Below the pieces are notes generated by a model. The model searched no databases and was not told where the DNA came from. It was given only the letters and a program-made list of their open reading frames with translations. A stretch of 64,000 bases of DNA from Actinoplanes ianthinogenes (GTDB taxonomy: Bacteria > Actinomycetota > Actinomycetes > Mycobacteriales > Micromonosporaceae). Position numbers and translations under genes: made by a program. This document shows, piece after piece, positions 1 through 8,311 of this stretch (position 1 is the first letter of the stretch; each line of letters starts with the position of its first letter). Location of the stretch: assembly GCF_018324205.1 (NCBI RefSeq), contig NZ_AP023356.1, forward strand, positions 3,179,501 to 3,243,500. The letters are read 5' to 3'.

Positions 1-1
1 C

Positions 2-523
2 TGGACCAGCCTGGCCCGGGCGATCGACGACCTCCAGGCCGGGGACGCCAAGGGCATCATGGACCTGGCCGACCAGTACGCGGAGCGTGAGCAGGACGGC
101 ACCTACTCCAACCTGTTCGACGCCAACCTCGCGGTGAACTGCGCGGACACCGACGCGGCGCCGACCGTCCAGCGGGTGCGGCAGCTCCAGTCGCAGTGGC
201 GGAAGAAGTACCCGATCTTCGGGGCGCCGCTGGCGATCGGCATGCTGCCGTGCGTGTACTGGCCGGGCAAGCGGGATCCGTACCCGGCCGGCAAGGCGAA
301 CGGCGCTCCGCCGATCGTGGTGGTCGGCACCACCGGCGACCCGGCCACGCCCTATGAGAACACCGCCGACCTGGCCGCCATGCTGGGCACCGGGCACGTG
401 CTGACCTGGGAGGGCGAGGGGCACACGGCGTACCCGTCGACCCCCTGCGTCGTCCAGGCCGTGGACGGTTACCTCATCGATCTGAAGGTGCCGCAGGAGG
501 GCCTGCGCTGTCCGGCGAAATGA
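2..523 (+). CDS. Alpha/beta hydrolase, tripeptidyl-aminopeptidase-like C-terminal part (5' truncated by window)
   Basis: The reading frame is open from base 2, so the gene begins outside the window; 173 residues are visible. The segment PPIVVVGTTGDPATPY followed about 45 residues later by GEGHTAYPSTPC matches the TAP-like C-terminal domain of actinobacterial secreted proteases of the SlpD/SlpE type. There the Asp of GDPATP and the His of GHTAY complete a Ser-Asp-His triad; the nucleophile and the signal peptide would lie upstream. By family, it would release short peptides or act as an esterase outside the cell. It ends 50 bp inside the convergent K+ channel gene. The family is fairly sure; the substrate is unknown. 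Confidence 0.8.
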   Translation, partial: WTSLARAIDDLQAGDAKGIMDLADQYAEREQDGTYSNLFDANLAVNCADTDAAPTVQRVRQLQSQWRKKYPIFGAPLAIGMLPCVYWPGKRDPYPAGKANGAPPIVVVGTTGDPATPYENTADLAAMLGTGHVLTWEGEGHTAYPSTPCVVQAVDGYLIDLKVPQEGLRCPAK

Positions 524-932
524 CGCCCTCCCGGGCGGCCAGTTCCTCCAGCAGCTTGCGGACCTGACGCAGGTTGGTCTTCAGCTCCTCCTGCTCCTCG
601 TGCCGGAACGCGTCGTGGTCCACGATCAGCTTGCTGGCGAAGTGCGCGGTGATCAGCGGGATCACCAGTAGCACCATGACCGAGATGAGCAGGACCGCCA
701 TGATCCGGGCCGGCCAGCTCTCCGGGGAGATGTCGCCGTAACCCACCGTGGACGCGGTGACGACGGCCCACCAGAGCGAGTCGCCGATCGACGCGCCCTC
801 CTCGAACTGGGAGTAGAGGAAACCGCAGACCAGGATCAGGATCGCGTACGCGAGGACCAGCGTCTTCGGCGAGTTGGCCAACCAGATCATTCCGCGGTAA
901 ACCGCCCGCGGCACCCTGAGCAGCACGTTCAT
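474..932 (-). CDS. Two-TM potassium channel
   Basis: A 152-residue membrane protein. It has a first helix (LVLAYAILILVCGFLY), a pore loop carrying the K+ selectivity filter TVGYGD, and a second helix (IMAVLLISVMVLLVIPLI). A charged, probably coiled-coil tail (EEQEELKTNLRQVRKLLEEL) follows. This is the simple KcsA-like Ion_trans_2 plan, forming a tetrameric K+ pore in the cytoplasmic membrane. I chose the ATG at 932 because the upstream ATG at 989 would overlap the start of the divergent acetyltransferase. No RCK or voltage-sensor domain is present, so gating may be by pH or by the tail. Its stop overlaps the convergent hydrolase. Confidence 0.88.
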   Translation of the reverse strand: MNVLLRVPRAVYRGMIWLANSPKTLVLAYAILILVCGFLYSQFEEGASIGDSLWWAVVTASTVGYGDISPESWPARIMAVLLISVMVLLVIPLITAHFASKLIVDHDAFRHEEQEELKTNLRQVRKLLEELAAREGVISPDSAGPPAAPSDR

Positions 933-987
933 CTGGTCATCGTGCCCGGCACCGGTGGCTTTCAAAAGGGCTGCCAGACTGGCGATC

Positions 988-1449
988 ATGGAGTTCCGGA
1001 TCGCTACCCGTGACGACGTCCCCGCCGTTCTCGCTCTGCTCGCCGACGACGACCTCAGCCGGGAGCGCGGGTTCGGCGAGGTGCCGGCCGAGATCGGCCC
1101 GGGGATCTGGGCCGCCTTCGCGGCGATCGAGGCCGACCCGAACAACGAGCTGATCGTCGCGGTCCGGGACGGCGCCGTGGTGGGCACCTGCCAGCTCACC
1201 TACCTGCCCGGGCTGAGCCGGGGCGGCGCGTGGCGGATGCAGGTCGAGGCGGTCCGGATCCACGCCGCGCTGCGCGGGCAGGGGCTGGGCGCCCAGATGA
1301 TGCGCTGGACGATCGAGCGGGCCCGCGAGCGCGGCTGCCGGATGGTCCAGCTCACCTCCGACAAGGTGCGGGTCGACGCGCACCGCTTCTACGCCCAGCT
1401 CGGCTTCGCCCTCTCGCACGAGGGCATGAAGCTGAACCTGGAGAGGTAA
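988..1449 (+). CDS. GNAT-family N-acetyltransferase
   Basis: A 153-residue single-domain GNAT fold. Motif A is visible as VEAVRIHAALRGQGLGAQMM, containing the acetyl-CoA pyrophosphate-binding R-x-x-G-x-G/A segment, followed by the typical DAHRFYAQLGF motif B and the C-terminal strand. The ATG at 988 gives the usual start (MEFRIATRDD). It is divergent from the K+ channel with a 55-bp gap, so the two probably share a promoter region. GNAT substrates cannot be read from sequence; small-molecule amines or protein N-termini are both possible. Confidence 0.85.
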   Translation: MEFRIATRDDVPAVLALLADDDLSRERGFGEVPAEIGPGIWAAFAAIEADPNNELIVAVRDGAVVGTCQLTYLPGLSRGGAWRMQVEAVRIHAALRGQGLGAQMMRWTIERARERGCRMVQLTSDKVRVDAHRFYAQLGFALSHEGMKLNLER

Positions 1450-1596
1450 CGAGCCGCCGGTCGCGCTGGTGACGAGGCCCCGACAAGGCTGGCGATTGCT
1501 GGCAGTTCGGGCGCGAACACGTTGCCGCGGGAGCGGGTTGCCACGACCATCGGCGTCGCTCCTTCCCGGTCCCGACGCAGAAAGGACACGGCATCC

Positions 1597-3333
1597 GTGC
1601 AGCCGTCCCTCTCCATGAACGGCCCCCGCTCCCTCCCCGAGGAGCCCCGCACCGTGGACCTGAGCGGCCGGTGCGTCGGTAATTCGTACGTCCTGGTCTG
1701 TCCGGTGGGCCAGGGCGCCACCGGGACGGTGTGGCGGGGCATCGACCGGACCACCGGGGAACAGGTCGCCGTCAAGCTGCTGCACGAGGGCCTGCTGCGG
1801 CAGCCGAAGCTGGTCACCCGCTTCGTCCAGGAGCGGACCATCCTGATGATGGTCCGGCACGAGCACATCGTCGGGGTGCGTGACCTGTTCAGCGTCGGCG
1901 AATCGATCGGCCTGGTGATGGACTTCGTGGCCGGCGGCAGCCTGCGCGACCGGCTGCGCGAGCGGGGCACCCTGCCGCCCGCCGAGGCGGCGCGGCTGTC
2001 CGCCCAGGTCGCGGCGGCGCTCACCGAGACGCACGCGCTCGGCGTCGTGCACCGCGACGTGAAGCCGGACAACGTCCTGCTCAGTGGCGGCGACGAGAAC
2101 CTGCGGACCCGGCTGACCGATTTCGGCATCGCCCGGGTCCTGGACGCGGCCGGGCTGACCACCCCGCACGCGATCATCGGCACGCCGCGGTACATGGCGC
2201 CCGAGACGATCAGTGGCGGCGAGGCCACCCCGGCGGCCGACGTCTACGCGCTCGGGATCATGCTCTACGAGCTGGTCTGCGGGTATCCGCCCTACGACGG
2301 CGAGCCGTTCGCGGTGCTGCACGGCCACCTGGAGCAGGCCGCCCCGCGGCCGGCCGGGATGCCCGACCCGGTGTGGTCGGTGGTGCGGGACTGCCTCGAC
2401 AAGGATCCGGAACGGCGACCGTCCGCCGACCGGCTCCAGGAGGCCCTGCGCGACCTGGCCCGGGACACGGCGGGGATCCCCGCCCTGCCCGCCCCGCCGG
2501 TGCCGCCCGGCGACGACGGCCCGCCGGTGACCCCACCACCCGCCCCGGCCCGTCCGGTCCGCCGGGTGCCGCGCAACCGGCCCCGGAGCTGGGTGTGGGG
2601 CCGGCACGGCCTGGTGGTCGCCGCCATCGGCGGCATGCTGGCCGCCACCGGCTGGGGCGGCTACAGCGCCTGGCAACTGCGGGACGCGATCGGGCAGAAG
2701 CCGGCCGCGGCGCAGCCCGCGCCGGAGAAGGGGATCGCCGCCGGTCCGGCGCCCTCCATGGCGGGCGTCCCGCCGGTTCCGCCGGCCGACGCGGCCGCCG
2801 GCGCAGCGGTCACCGGCGTCACCACGCCCGGCACCGTCGAGCACACCGGCTCCGGCAGCACCGCGCTACGAGTCACCACCGCGCCGATCGACACCTCCGC
2901 CAGGATCGGCGCGTCGGCCGGGCCGGCGGGGATCGGCGCGTCGGCCGGACCGGGCCGGGTCGGCGGCGCGGTGGCGTTCCGGCCGTGGGTCTGCGGCGAC
3001 AAGTACGCCTTCGACCTCGGGCATCCGATGCTGGTCCAGCCGTGCCACGCGCTCGGCCCGGCGATCCGCGCGCTGGGCCAGATGGAGGCGGTGCCGGGCG
3101 TGCAGGCCGACATCACGCTGACCGTCCGCGACGCCGCGACCGACGAGATCGTGGCCGGGCCGCACACCTGCTCGGGGCTGATGTTCACCGACGCGGCCAT
3201 CAAGCACAGCTGCGGGCCGGTCGACTTCCAGGCGCCGCACGGCGGCCACTACGTCGTCGAGCAGAGCTGGGAGTACACCGACCGGCCGCTGCTGCCCGGC
3301 GGATCGGTCCGCGGGCCCGCCTTCACCTGGTGA
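1597..3333 (+). CDS. Membrane Ser/Thr protein kinase (PknB-type, Hanks)
   Basis: A 578-residue kinase. All core motifs are present: glycine loop GQGATGTVW, catalytic Lys in VAVKLL, HRDVKPDN near residue 152, DFG in LTDFGIAR, and the APE of GTPRYMAPE. A Pro-rich linker leads to one TM helix (about residues 337-360). Outside the membrane are a low-complexity stretch with a tandem IGASAGP motif and a Cys-containing domain of about 110 residues (four Cys, possible disulfides) that is not a PASTA repeat. GTG at 1597 is preferred because AAAGGA lies 10 nt upstream; ATG at 1615 is an alternative. It likely senses an extracellular cue through the unassigned C-terminal domain. It ends 4 bp from the convergent polymerase gene. 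Confidence 0.88.
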   Translation: MQPSLSMNGPRSLPEEPRTVDLSGRCVGNSYVLVCPVGQGATGTVWRGIDRTTGEQVAVKLLHEGLLRQPKLVTRFVQERTILMMVRHEHIVGVRDLFSVGESIGLVMDFVAGGSLRDRLRERGTLPPAEAARLSAQVAAALTETHALGVVHRDVKPDNVLLSGGDENLRTRLTDFGIARVLDAAGLTTPHAIIGTPRYMAPETISGGEATPAADVYALGIMLYELVCGYPPYDGEPFAVLHGHLEQAAPRPAGMPDPVWSVVRDCLDKDPERRPSADRLQEALRDLARDTAGIPALPAPPVPPGDDGPPVTPPPAPARPVRRVPRNRPRSWVWGRHGLVVAAIGGMLAATGWGGYSAWQLRDAIGQKPAAAQPAPEKGIAAGPAPSMAGVPPVPPADAAAGAAVTGVTTPGTVEHTGSGSTALRVTTAPIDTSARIGASAGPAGIGASAGPGRVGGAVAFRPWVCGDKYAFDLGHPMLVQPCHALGPAIRALGQMEAVPGVQADITLTVRDAATDEIVAGPHTCSGLMFTDAAIKHSCGPVDFQAPHGGHYVVEQSWEYTDRPLLPGGSVRGPAFTW

Positions 3334-3337
3334 GCCG

Positions 3338-4363
3338 TCAGGACTCCCAGTTGGCGTGGTTCATCTTGCTCGGCTGGACCCGGGGCGGCTCGCCCGGCAT
3401 CTTGGGGTGGTCCGGCGGGTAGGGCATGTCGCCGAGGCCGGCTTTCTCGTCCCGCTCCACCCACTCCAGCAGCGGCGTCAGATCGTGCGCCACGTCGTCG
3501 ATCGCGGCGTGCGCGTCGCCGGTCGCGGCGATCCGTTCCGGCACCGTGCGCAGGTCGAAGTCGTCCGGTTCGACCCGGGTCAGCTCGTCCCAGGTGACCG
3601 GCGTGGAGACGGTGGCCCGCGGGTTGGCCCGCAACGAGTACGCGCAGGCGATGGTCCGGTCCCGGGCCATCTGGTTGAAGTCCAGGAACACCCGGTCGCC
3701 GCGCTCCTCCTTCCACCAGGCCGTGGTGATCGCCGCCGGGTTGCGCCGCTCCACCTCCCGGGCCAGCGCGATCGCGGCCCGGCGCACCTGGACGAAGTCC
3801 CAGCGCGGGGCGATCCGGACGTAGACGTGCACCCCGCGGCCGCCGGACGTCTTGGGGAACCCGACCCAGCCCAGCTCGTCGAGCACCTCACGGACCACGC
3901 CGGCGGCCGCGGTGACGTCGCCGAAGCCGAGGCCGGGCTGCGGGTCCAGGTCGATGCGCAGCTCGTCGGGATGGTCCGGGGCGGCGGCGCGCACCGGCCA
4001 GGGGTGGAAGACCACGGTGCCCATCTGCGCGGCCCAGGCCACGTGCGCGAGGTCGGCGGGGCAGAGCTCGTCCGCCGTACGCATGCTCGGGAACTTGATT
4101 GTCGCGGTCGTGATCCAGTCGGGCACGCCGCGGGTGGGGATGCGTTTCTGGAAGAACGCCTCGCCGGCCAGGCCGTCCGGGAAGCGCTGGAGCGTGGTGG
4201 GCCGGTCCCGGAGGGCGCGCAGGATGCCGTCGCCGACCGCCAGGTAGTACTCGAAGACGTCGCGTTTGGTGAAGCCGCGCTCGGCGAAGACGACCTTGTC
4301 GGGGCTGCTCAGGCGGACGGTGTGACCGGCGATCTGATGCTCTTCCGCGGCGGCTTTCGGCAT
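3338..4363 (-). CDS. Stand-alone LigD-type DNA polymerase/primase domain (NHEJ PolDom)
   Basis: A 341-residue protein covering the polymerase domain of bacterial NHEJ ligase D: VRLSSPDKVVF near the N-terminus, QKRIPTRGVPDW, the metal-binding acidic motif LRIDLDPQPG, TSGGRGVHVYVRI, and the late VFLDFNQM acidic motif. These are archaeo-eukaryotic-primase-like active-site features that add rNTPs or dNTPs at double-strand breaks. Neither ligase nor phosphoesterase domains are fused, and no ku or ligase gene lies nearby, so the partners must be encoded elsewhere. Actinobacteria often split LigD this way. The ATG at 4363 gives a full-length domain. Confidence 0.88.
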   Translation of the reverse strand: MPKAAAEEHQIAGHTVRLSSPDKVVFAERGFTKRDVFEYYLAVGDGILRALRDRPTTLQRFPDGLAGEAFFQKRIPTRGVPDWITTATIKFPSMRTADELCPADLAHVAWAAQMGTVVFHPWPVRAAAPDHPDELRIDLDPQPGLGFGDVTAAAGVVREVLDELGWVGFPKTSGGRGVHVYVRIAPRWDFVQVRRAAIALAREVERRNPAAITTAWWKEERGDRVFLDFNQMARDRTIACAYSLRANPRATVSTPVTWDELTRVEPDDFDLRTVPERIAATGDAHAAIDDVAHDLTPLLEWVERDEKAGLGDMPYPPDHPKMPGEPPRVQPSKMNHANWES

Positions 4364-4387
4364 GCCCTGAGGTTATGCCAAAACACG

Positions 4388-4418
4388 AGGGTCACCCGAC
4401 AAAGTCGGGTGACCCTCA
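4388..4418 (-). terminator. Perfect 14-bp hairpin, likely terminator of the LPXTG gene
   Basis: GAGGGTCACCCGAC, AAA, then the exact reverse complement. It lies 20 bp past the stop of the minus-strand LPXTG gene and just before the LigD-type gene on the same strand, so it probably separates the two transcripts. On the minus strand there is no long U-tract after the stem, only GTGTTTTGG. A perfect palindrome could also bind a protein. Confidence 0.75.
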
Positions 4419-4438
4419 CAAATCGGACACAGCGCGAA

Positions 4439-4954
4439 TCAGGCGGTCTTCCGCCGGCGGGTGTACCAGAGCGCACCCGCGCCACCGGCGACCAGCACCG
4501 CGCCGACCGCGACGGTCGCGCCGACCGGCCCGCCGGTCAGCGGCAGGTTGCCGGAGCTGACACCGCCACCCTTGGTGGTGACCGGCGCCGGCGCGGTCGC
4601 CGAGCTGACGCCGCCGGGCACCGTCTTGGCACCGCCGGTCGGCACGCTGGGGCTGGTGGCCGGGCTCTCCCCGCCGTAACCGGCGTGCCCGCGGGTCCCG
4701 CCGGTGGGGGCCGGGCTCGCGGTGGCGGTGGTCACGGCGACCGGCGGCGTGGTGGCGGTCGCCGGTGCGGTGGTCGCGGCCGGCTGCTCGGCGCCGTAGC
4801 CGGCGTTGCCCCGGTCCGGGCTGGCCATCACGACCGGGTGCCCGGCCTGCGCGGCGCCGGCGGTCGCGAGAACCGGCGACGAGATGGCGAGCGCGGCGAA
4901 AACGGTGACGCCGGCCGCGGGCAGTCCCACGGCCAGTCGGCGAACAAAGCTCAT
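4439..4954 (-). CDS. Small LPXTG-anchored cell-wall protein
   Basis: A 171-residue secreted protein. ATG at 4954 gives a clean signal peptide (MSFVRRLAVGLPAAG..., cleavage probably near ATAGAAQA). Next come about 90 residues of low-complexity Thr/Pro/Ala/Gly sequence with three similar G-(N/H)AGYG(A/G)E motifs. It ends in a sorting signal: LPLTGG, a hydrophobic helix and the RRRKTA tail. Sortase should attach it to peptidoglycan. It has no catalytic domain and is likely a wall or surface spacer. An upstream ATG at 4993 would only lengthen the signal region. No strong ribosome-binding site is seen for either start. Confidence 0.85.
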   Translation of the reverse strand: MSFVRRLAVGLPAAGVTVFAALAISSPVLATAGAAQAGHPVVMASPDRGNAGYGAEQPAATTAPATATTPPVAVTTATASPAPTGGTRGHAGYGGESPATSPSVPTGGAKTVPGGVSSATAPAPVTTKGGGVSSGNLPLTGGPVGATVAVGAVLVAGGAGALWYTRRRKTA

Positions 4955-5054
4955 GAGGAGTATCCGTTCTGTTGCGGTTGCGTACGGTTGCATGGTCGCA
5001 CGGGAGCTTAGCGGGAATTGCCCGTTTTACCCGAAAAGCACGCTCGGCGCGTCA

Positions 5055-5540
5055 TCAACTCGGAAGTCCACCGAAACGGTGACTACGCCACAAATGCGAC
5101 AAAGCGAACACCTTGAGCTCGAACTGCGGGTCGGCCGCGAAAAGACCCCCGCTGTACGGGGCGTGCAGCTGCACGCTGGCCCCCGAGTCCAGGTAGACCG
5201 AGACCACGTTGCGCCGCCCGCGCCGCTCGGCGCGCAGGTCCACCACCCGCGCCCAGGGCGCCTCGCCCTCGCCGAGCAGCGACGACGTGCGGATCCCCCG
5301 GTCGCCCACCTCGACCCCGGTACGCCGCCCGGACATGATCCCCAGCACGATGCCGAGCAGCAGCGGCGCCAGCGCCAGCAGGGCCCACGACCACCCCGGC
5401 GGCCCGACCGGCCCGGGCCAGAGCAGGGTCGCGATCACCCCCGTCGTGACACTCGCCACCGCGCTGAGCGCGCCGAGATAGAGGCCGTGGCCGAGCGCTT
5501 GCTGGAAGGTCGGCCGGAACGTCGGGGATGCAGCTTCCAT
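5055..5540 (-). CDS. Two-TM membrane protein with PH-like domain
   Basis: A 161-residue protein with two predicted membrane helices in the first half (GALSAVASVTTGVIATLLW and WALLALAPLLLGIVLGIM). A soluble beta-rich domain follows (GVEVGDRGIRTSSLLGEGEAPWARVVDL ... VVSVYLDSGASVQLHAPY). This layout resembles small actinobacterial bacterial-PH (bPH) membrane proteins, but I see no catalytic motif. ATG at 5540 is chosen because the frame upstream of it runs antisense to msrB. It is divergent from msrB with a 63-bp gap. Function unknown. Confidence 0.75.
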   Translation of the reverse strand: MEAASPTFRPTFQQALGHGLYLGALSAVASVTTGVIATLLWPGPVGPPGWSWALLALAPLLLGIVLGIMSGRRTGVEVGDRGIRTSSLLGEGEAPWARVVDLRAERRGRRNVVSVYLDSGASVQLHAPYSGGLFAADPQFELKVFALSHLWRSHRFGGLPS

Positions 5541-5603
5541 AGACGGCTCAACGGCCCAGCCGTGCGCCGCGCCGCACCCTCGGTGCGACGTACTTTTATA
5601 GGC

Positions 5604-6008
5604 ATGGCAACCGACGAGACCACGCTGCCCACCACCGAGGACGAGTGGCGGATCCGGCTGAACCCGGAGGAGTTCCGGGTGCTCCGCCAGGCCGGCACCG
5701 AGGCGCCCTGGAGCGGGGAGTATGTGAGCACCAAGACCGAGGGGATGTACCGGTGCCGCGGGTGTGGCGCGGAGCTCTACCCGAGTGACACCAAATTCGA
5801 CTCGCACTGCGGCTGGCCGTCGTTCGACGACGCCATCCCGGGGGCGGTCACCGAGATCGAGGACCGCAGCCACGGGATGGTGCGGGTGGAGATCCGGTGC
5901 GCGCGCTGCGACGGGCACCTGGGCCACGTGTTCCGGGGCGAGGGCTTCACCCCGAAGAACACGCGGCACTGCGTGAACAGCCTGTCGATCAGGCTCGACC
6001 CGAAGTAA
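5604..6008 (+). CDS. msrB: Peptide-methionine (R)-S-oxide reductase MsrB
   Basis: A 134-residue enzyme that reduces the R form of methionine sulfoxide in oxidised proteins. Both zinc-binding CxxC pairs are present (CRGCG and CARCDGHLGH). The SHCGWPSF signature and the catalytic Cys in TRHCVNSLSI near the C-terminus are intact. Length is normal for a single-domain MsrB; no MsrA is fused or adjacent. The start at 5604 follows from the conserved N-terminus (EDEWRIRLNPEEF). Its 3' end overlaps the convergent glycosyltransferase gene by 20 bp. Confidence 0.96.
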   Translation: MATDETTLPTTEDEWRIRLNPEEFRVLRQAGTEAPWSGEYVSTKTEGMYRCRGCGAELYPSDTKFDSHCGWPSFDDAIPGAVTEIEDRSHGMVRVEIRCARCDGHLGHVFRGEGFTPKNTRHCVNSLSIRLDPK

Positions 6009-6945
6009 AGACCGGGACCTCGGCGCCCGTGTCGAAAGCGATCAGGTACTGGGGCCGGTTCTGCGTGGCGGCGTAGATCCGGCCCACGTACTCGCCGAGC
6101 ATGCCGAGGCAGATCAGCTGGACCGCGCCGAGCAGCAGCATCGCGATGTAGAGCGAGGTCCAGCCGGGCACCACCACGCCGAACGCCCAGGCCGCCAGAC
6201 CGCTGACCACGAGACCCAGGCAGACCACGAAGGTGATCAGTCCGAGCCAGGTGGCGAGCTTCAGCGGCGCGGCCGAGAAACTCGTCACGCTGTCCAGGCT
6301 CAGCTTGATCATCTTGTGCAGCGGATACTTCGTCTCGCCGGCCACCCGCTCGGCCCGGACGTAGGTGACCTCGCCGGCCGGGAAGCCCAGCGACGGCACC
6401 ACCAGGCGATAGACCGGCCGCTGCTCGGGCAGCTGGTTCAGCGTGTCCACCACCGAGCGGCTCATCAGCCGGAAATCGCCGGCCTGGCCGCTCACCCACG
6501 GGCCGACCAGCTTGCGCATCAGCCAGTAGTAGGCGCCGGCGGTCCGCCGCTTGAACACGGTGTCGGTGCTGCGGTCGCTGCGCACGCCGTAGACCACGTC
6601 GAGATCCTCCGCGGTGGCCTTGGCCAGCATCTCGCCGATGACCTCGGGCGGATCCTGGAGGTCGGCGTCGATGCTGACCACGTAGTCGCCGGCGGCCGCG
6701 CGCAGACCGGCCGCCAGGGCGGACTGGTGTCCCACGTTGCGGCGCAGCTTCACCACCCGCAGCCGGGGCCAGGCGGCGCGCAGTTCGAGCAGGCGCGACA
6801 CGGTGCCGTCCGCGCTGCCGTCGTCGACCGCGACGACCTCGTAGGTGACCTTCAAATCGTCCAGCACCGGCCGGAGCCGGGCCACGAAGTGGTCCACCGC
6901 CGCACGCTCGTTGTACATCGGCGTGACGACGGAAAGGGTGACCAT
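5989..6945 (-). CDS. GT2 glycosyltransferase, polyprenyl-phosphate hexosyltransferase type (GtrB/DPM-like)
   Basis: A 318-residue membrane glycosyltransferase. The N-terminal GT-A domain shows VVTPMYNER, the DDGSADGT nucleotide-sugar motif, SIDADLQDPPEV (the DxD-like metal site of this family) and RRTAGAYYWLMRKL. Two C-terminal TM helices follow (LGLITFVVCLGLVVSGLAAW and a second before GMLGEYVGRIY). Such enzymes load a sugar from UDP- or GDP-sugar onto undecaprenyl or decaprenyl phosphate at the inner leaflet. Of two adjacent ATGs, 6945 has GGGGGA at better spacing than 6948. The acceptor pathway is not visible in the window. Confidence 0.9.
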   Translation of the reverse strand: MVTLSVVTPMYNERAAVDHFVARLRPVLDDLKVTYEVVAVDDGSADGTVSRLLELRAAWPRLRVVKLRRNVGHQSALAAGLRAAAGDYVVSIDADLQDPPEVIGEMLAKATAEDLDVVYGVRSDRSTDTVFKRRTAGAYYWLMRKLVGPWVSGQAGDFRLMSRSVVDTLNQLPEQRPVYRLVVPSLGFPAGEVTYVRAERVAGETKYPLHKMIKLSLDSVTSFSAAPLKLATWLGLITFVVCLGLVVSGLAAWAFGVVVPGWTSLYIAMLLLGAVQLICLGMLGEYVGRIYAATQNRPQYLIAFDTGAEVPVFTSGRA

Positions 6946-7013
6946 CATCGTCCCCCACAAGAACGATAAGCGCGAATGTGTCGGCAAACGACGCTAGTCA
7001 CCGCTGGTGAAGG

Positions 7014-7505
7014 TCACGTGTCCTGGCGCTGTGCCCCCGGGGAACAAACGAGATCCTGAACCTCGAATCGGACACCGTTCGTCGCGGTCTGCCAGCCGCT
7101 GGAGGTGCTCACCTTCCACTCCGGACCGAGTTCCGGAGCGAAGACGTCACCGGCGACGTCCAGATCGATCACGGTGCGTACGATATGGCGGGCCCGCGGC
7201 AGGAATGCCGCATAGATCGCCGCACCACCCATCACCCAGAATTCATCGTCCAGGACCTTGTCCGGATCGTGGACGACCTCCGCCCCCTCGGCGCGCCAGG
7301 ACGGATCGCGGGTGAGCACCACGTTGCGCCGGCCGGGCAGCGGGCGCCTCGGCAGCGAGTCCCAGGTGGCCCGCCCCATCACCACGGTGGCGCCCATCGT
7401 GCGTTCCTTGAAGATCGACTGCTCGCCGGGCACCCGCCAGGGGATGTCGCCGCCGGCGCCGATCACCCGGCCGTGCGCCTCGGCCCAGATCATGTGCACG
7501 GTCAT
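7014..7505 (-). CDS. folA: Dihydrofolate reductase
   Basis: A 163-residue [23 protein letters not shown] at the N-terminus, the catalytic acidic residue in the GGDIPWRVP loop, [17 protein letters not shown] and the glycine pair of [10 protein letters not shown]. It reduces dihydrofolate to tetrahydrofolate with NADPH. This complements the adjacent thymidylate synthase, which produces dihydrofolate. The start ATG overlaps the thyA stop by 4 nt (ATGA), indicating translational coupling in a thyA-folA operon. Confidence 0.96.
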   Translation of the reverse strand: MTVHMIWAEAHGRVIGAGGDIPWRVPGEQSIFKERTMGATVVMGRATWDSLPRRPLPGRRNVVLTRDPSWRAEGAEVVHDPDKVLDDEFWVMGGAAIYAAFLPRARHIVRTVIDLDVAGDVFAPELGPEWKVSTSSGWQTATNGVRFEVQDLVCSPGAQRQDT

Positions 7506-8299
7506 ACCGCGACCGGGGCCTTGATCGCCGGGTGGTGCCGGTAGTCGACGACCTGGAAGTCCTCGAAGCGGTAGGAGAACAGGTCGGGCGCGGCGGCGAT
7601 CTCCAGCGACGGGAACGGGTACGGCTCCCGGGTGAGCTGCTCACGCACCTGGTCGACGTGGTTGTCGTAGATGTGGCAGTCGCCGCCGACCCAGATGAAG
7701 TCGCCCGGGATCAGCCCGACCTGGTCGGCGATCATCCGGGTGAGCAGGGCGTAGGAGGCGATGTTGAACGGGACGCCGAGGAAGAGGTCGGCGCTGCGCT
7801 GGTACAGCTGGCAGGAGAGCTTGCCGTCGGCGACGTAGAACTGGAACATCGCGTGGCACGGCATGAGCGCCATCTCGTCCAGCTGGCCGACGTTCCAGGC
7901 CGAAACCAACATGCGCCGCGAGTCCGGATTTTTCCGGAGAGTATCCAGAATTTCGGAAATCTGGTCGATCGAGCCGTCCGGTGTGGGCCACGATCGCCAC
8001 TGGTACCCGTAGACCGGGCCCAGCGAGCCGTCAGCGGCGGCCCACTCGTCCCAGATCGTCACACCCTGCTCCCGCAGCCACTGCACGTTGGTGTCCCCGC
8101 GCAGGAACCAGAGCAGCTCGACCGCGATCGACTTGAAGTGCACCCGCTTCGTGGTGATCAGCGGGAAGCCCTGGGACAGGTCGTAGCGCAGCCGCTCGCC
8201 GAAGAGGCTGCGGGTGCCGGTCCCGGTCCGGTCGCTTTTCGGGGTACCGGTCTCCAGCACCCGCCGGAGCAGTTCTTCGTATTGGGTGTCAACGGCCAT
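7502..8299 (-). CDS. thyA: Thymidylate synthase (ThyA)
   Basis: A 265-residue classical ThyA that methylates dUMP to dTMP using methylenetetrahydrofolate. The substrate-binding [18 protein letters not shown], the nucleophilic Cys in [12 protein letters not shown], the [18 protein letters not shown] signature and the C-terminal PVAV are all present. Length is that of the short bacterial form. It sits between wrbA (12-bp gap) and folA (4-nt overlap) in one operon. Confidence 0.97.
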   Translation of the reverse strand: MAVDTQYEELLRRVLETGTPKSDRTGTGTRSLFGERLRYDLSQGFPLITTKRVHFKSIAVELLWFLRGDTNVQWLREQGVTIWDEWAAADGSLGPVYGYQWRSWPTPDGSIDQISEILDTLRKNPDSRRMLVSAWNVGQLDEMALMPCHAMFQFYVADGKLSCQLYQRSADLFLGVPFNIASYALLTRMIADQVGLIPGDFIWVGGDCHIYDNHVDQVREQLTREPYPFPSLEIAAAPDLFSYRFEDFQVVDYRHHPAIKAPVAV

Positions 8300-8311
8300 G
8301 CAGAGAACCTA

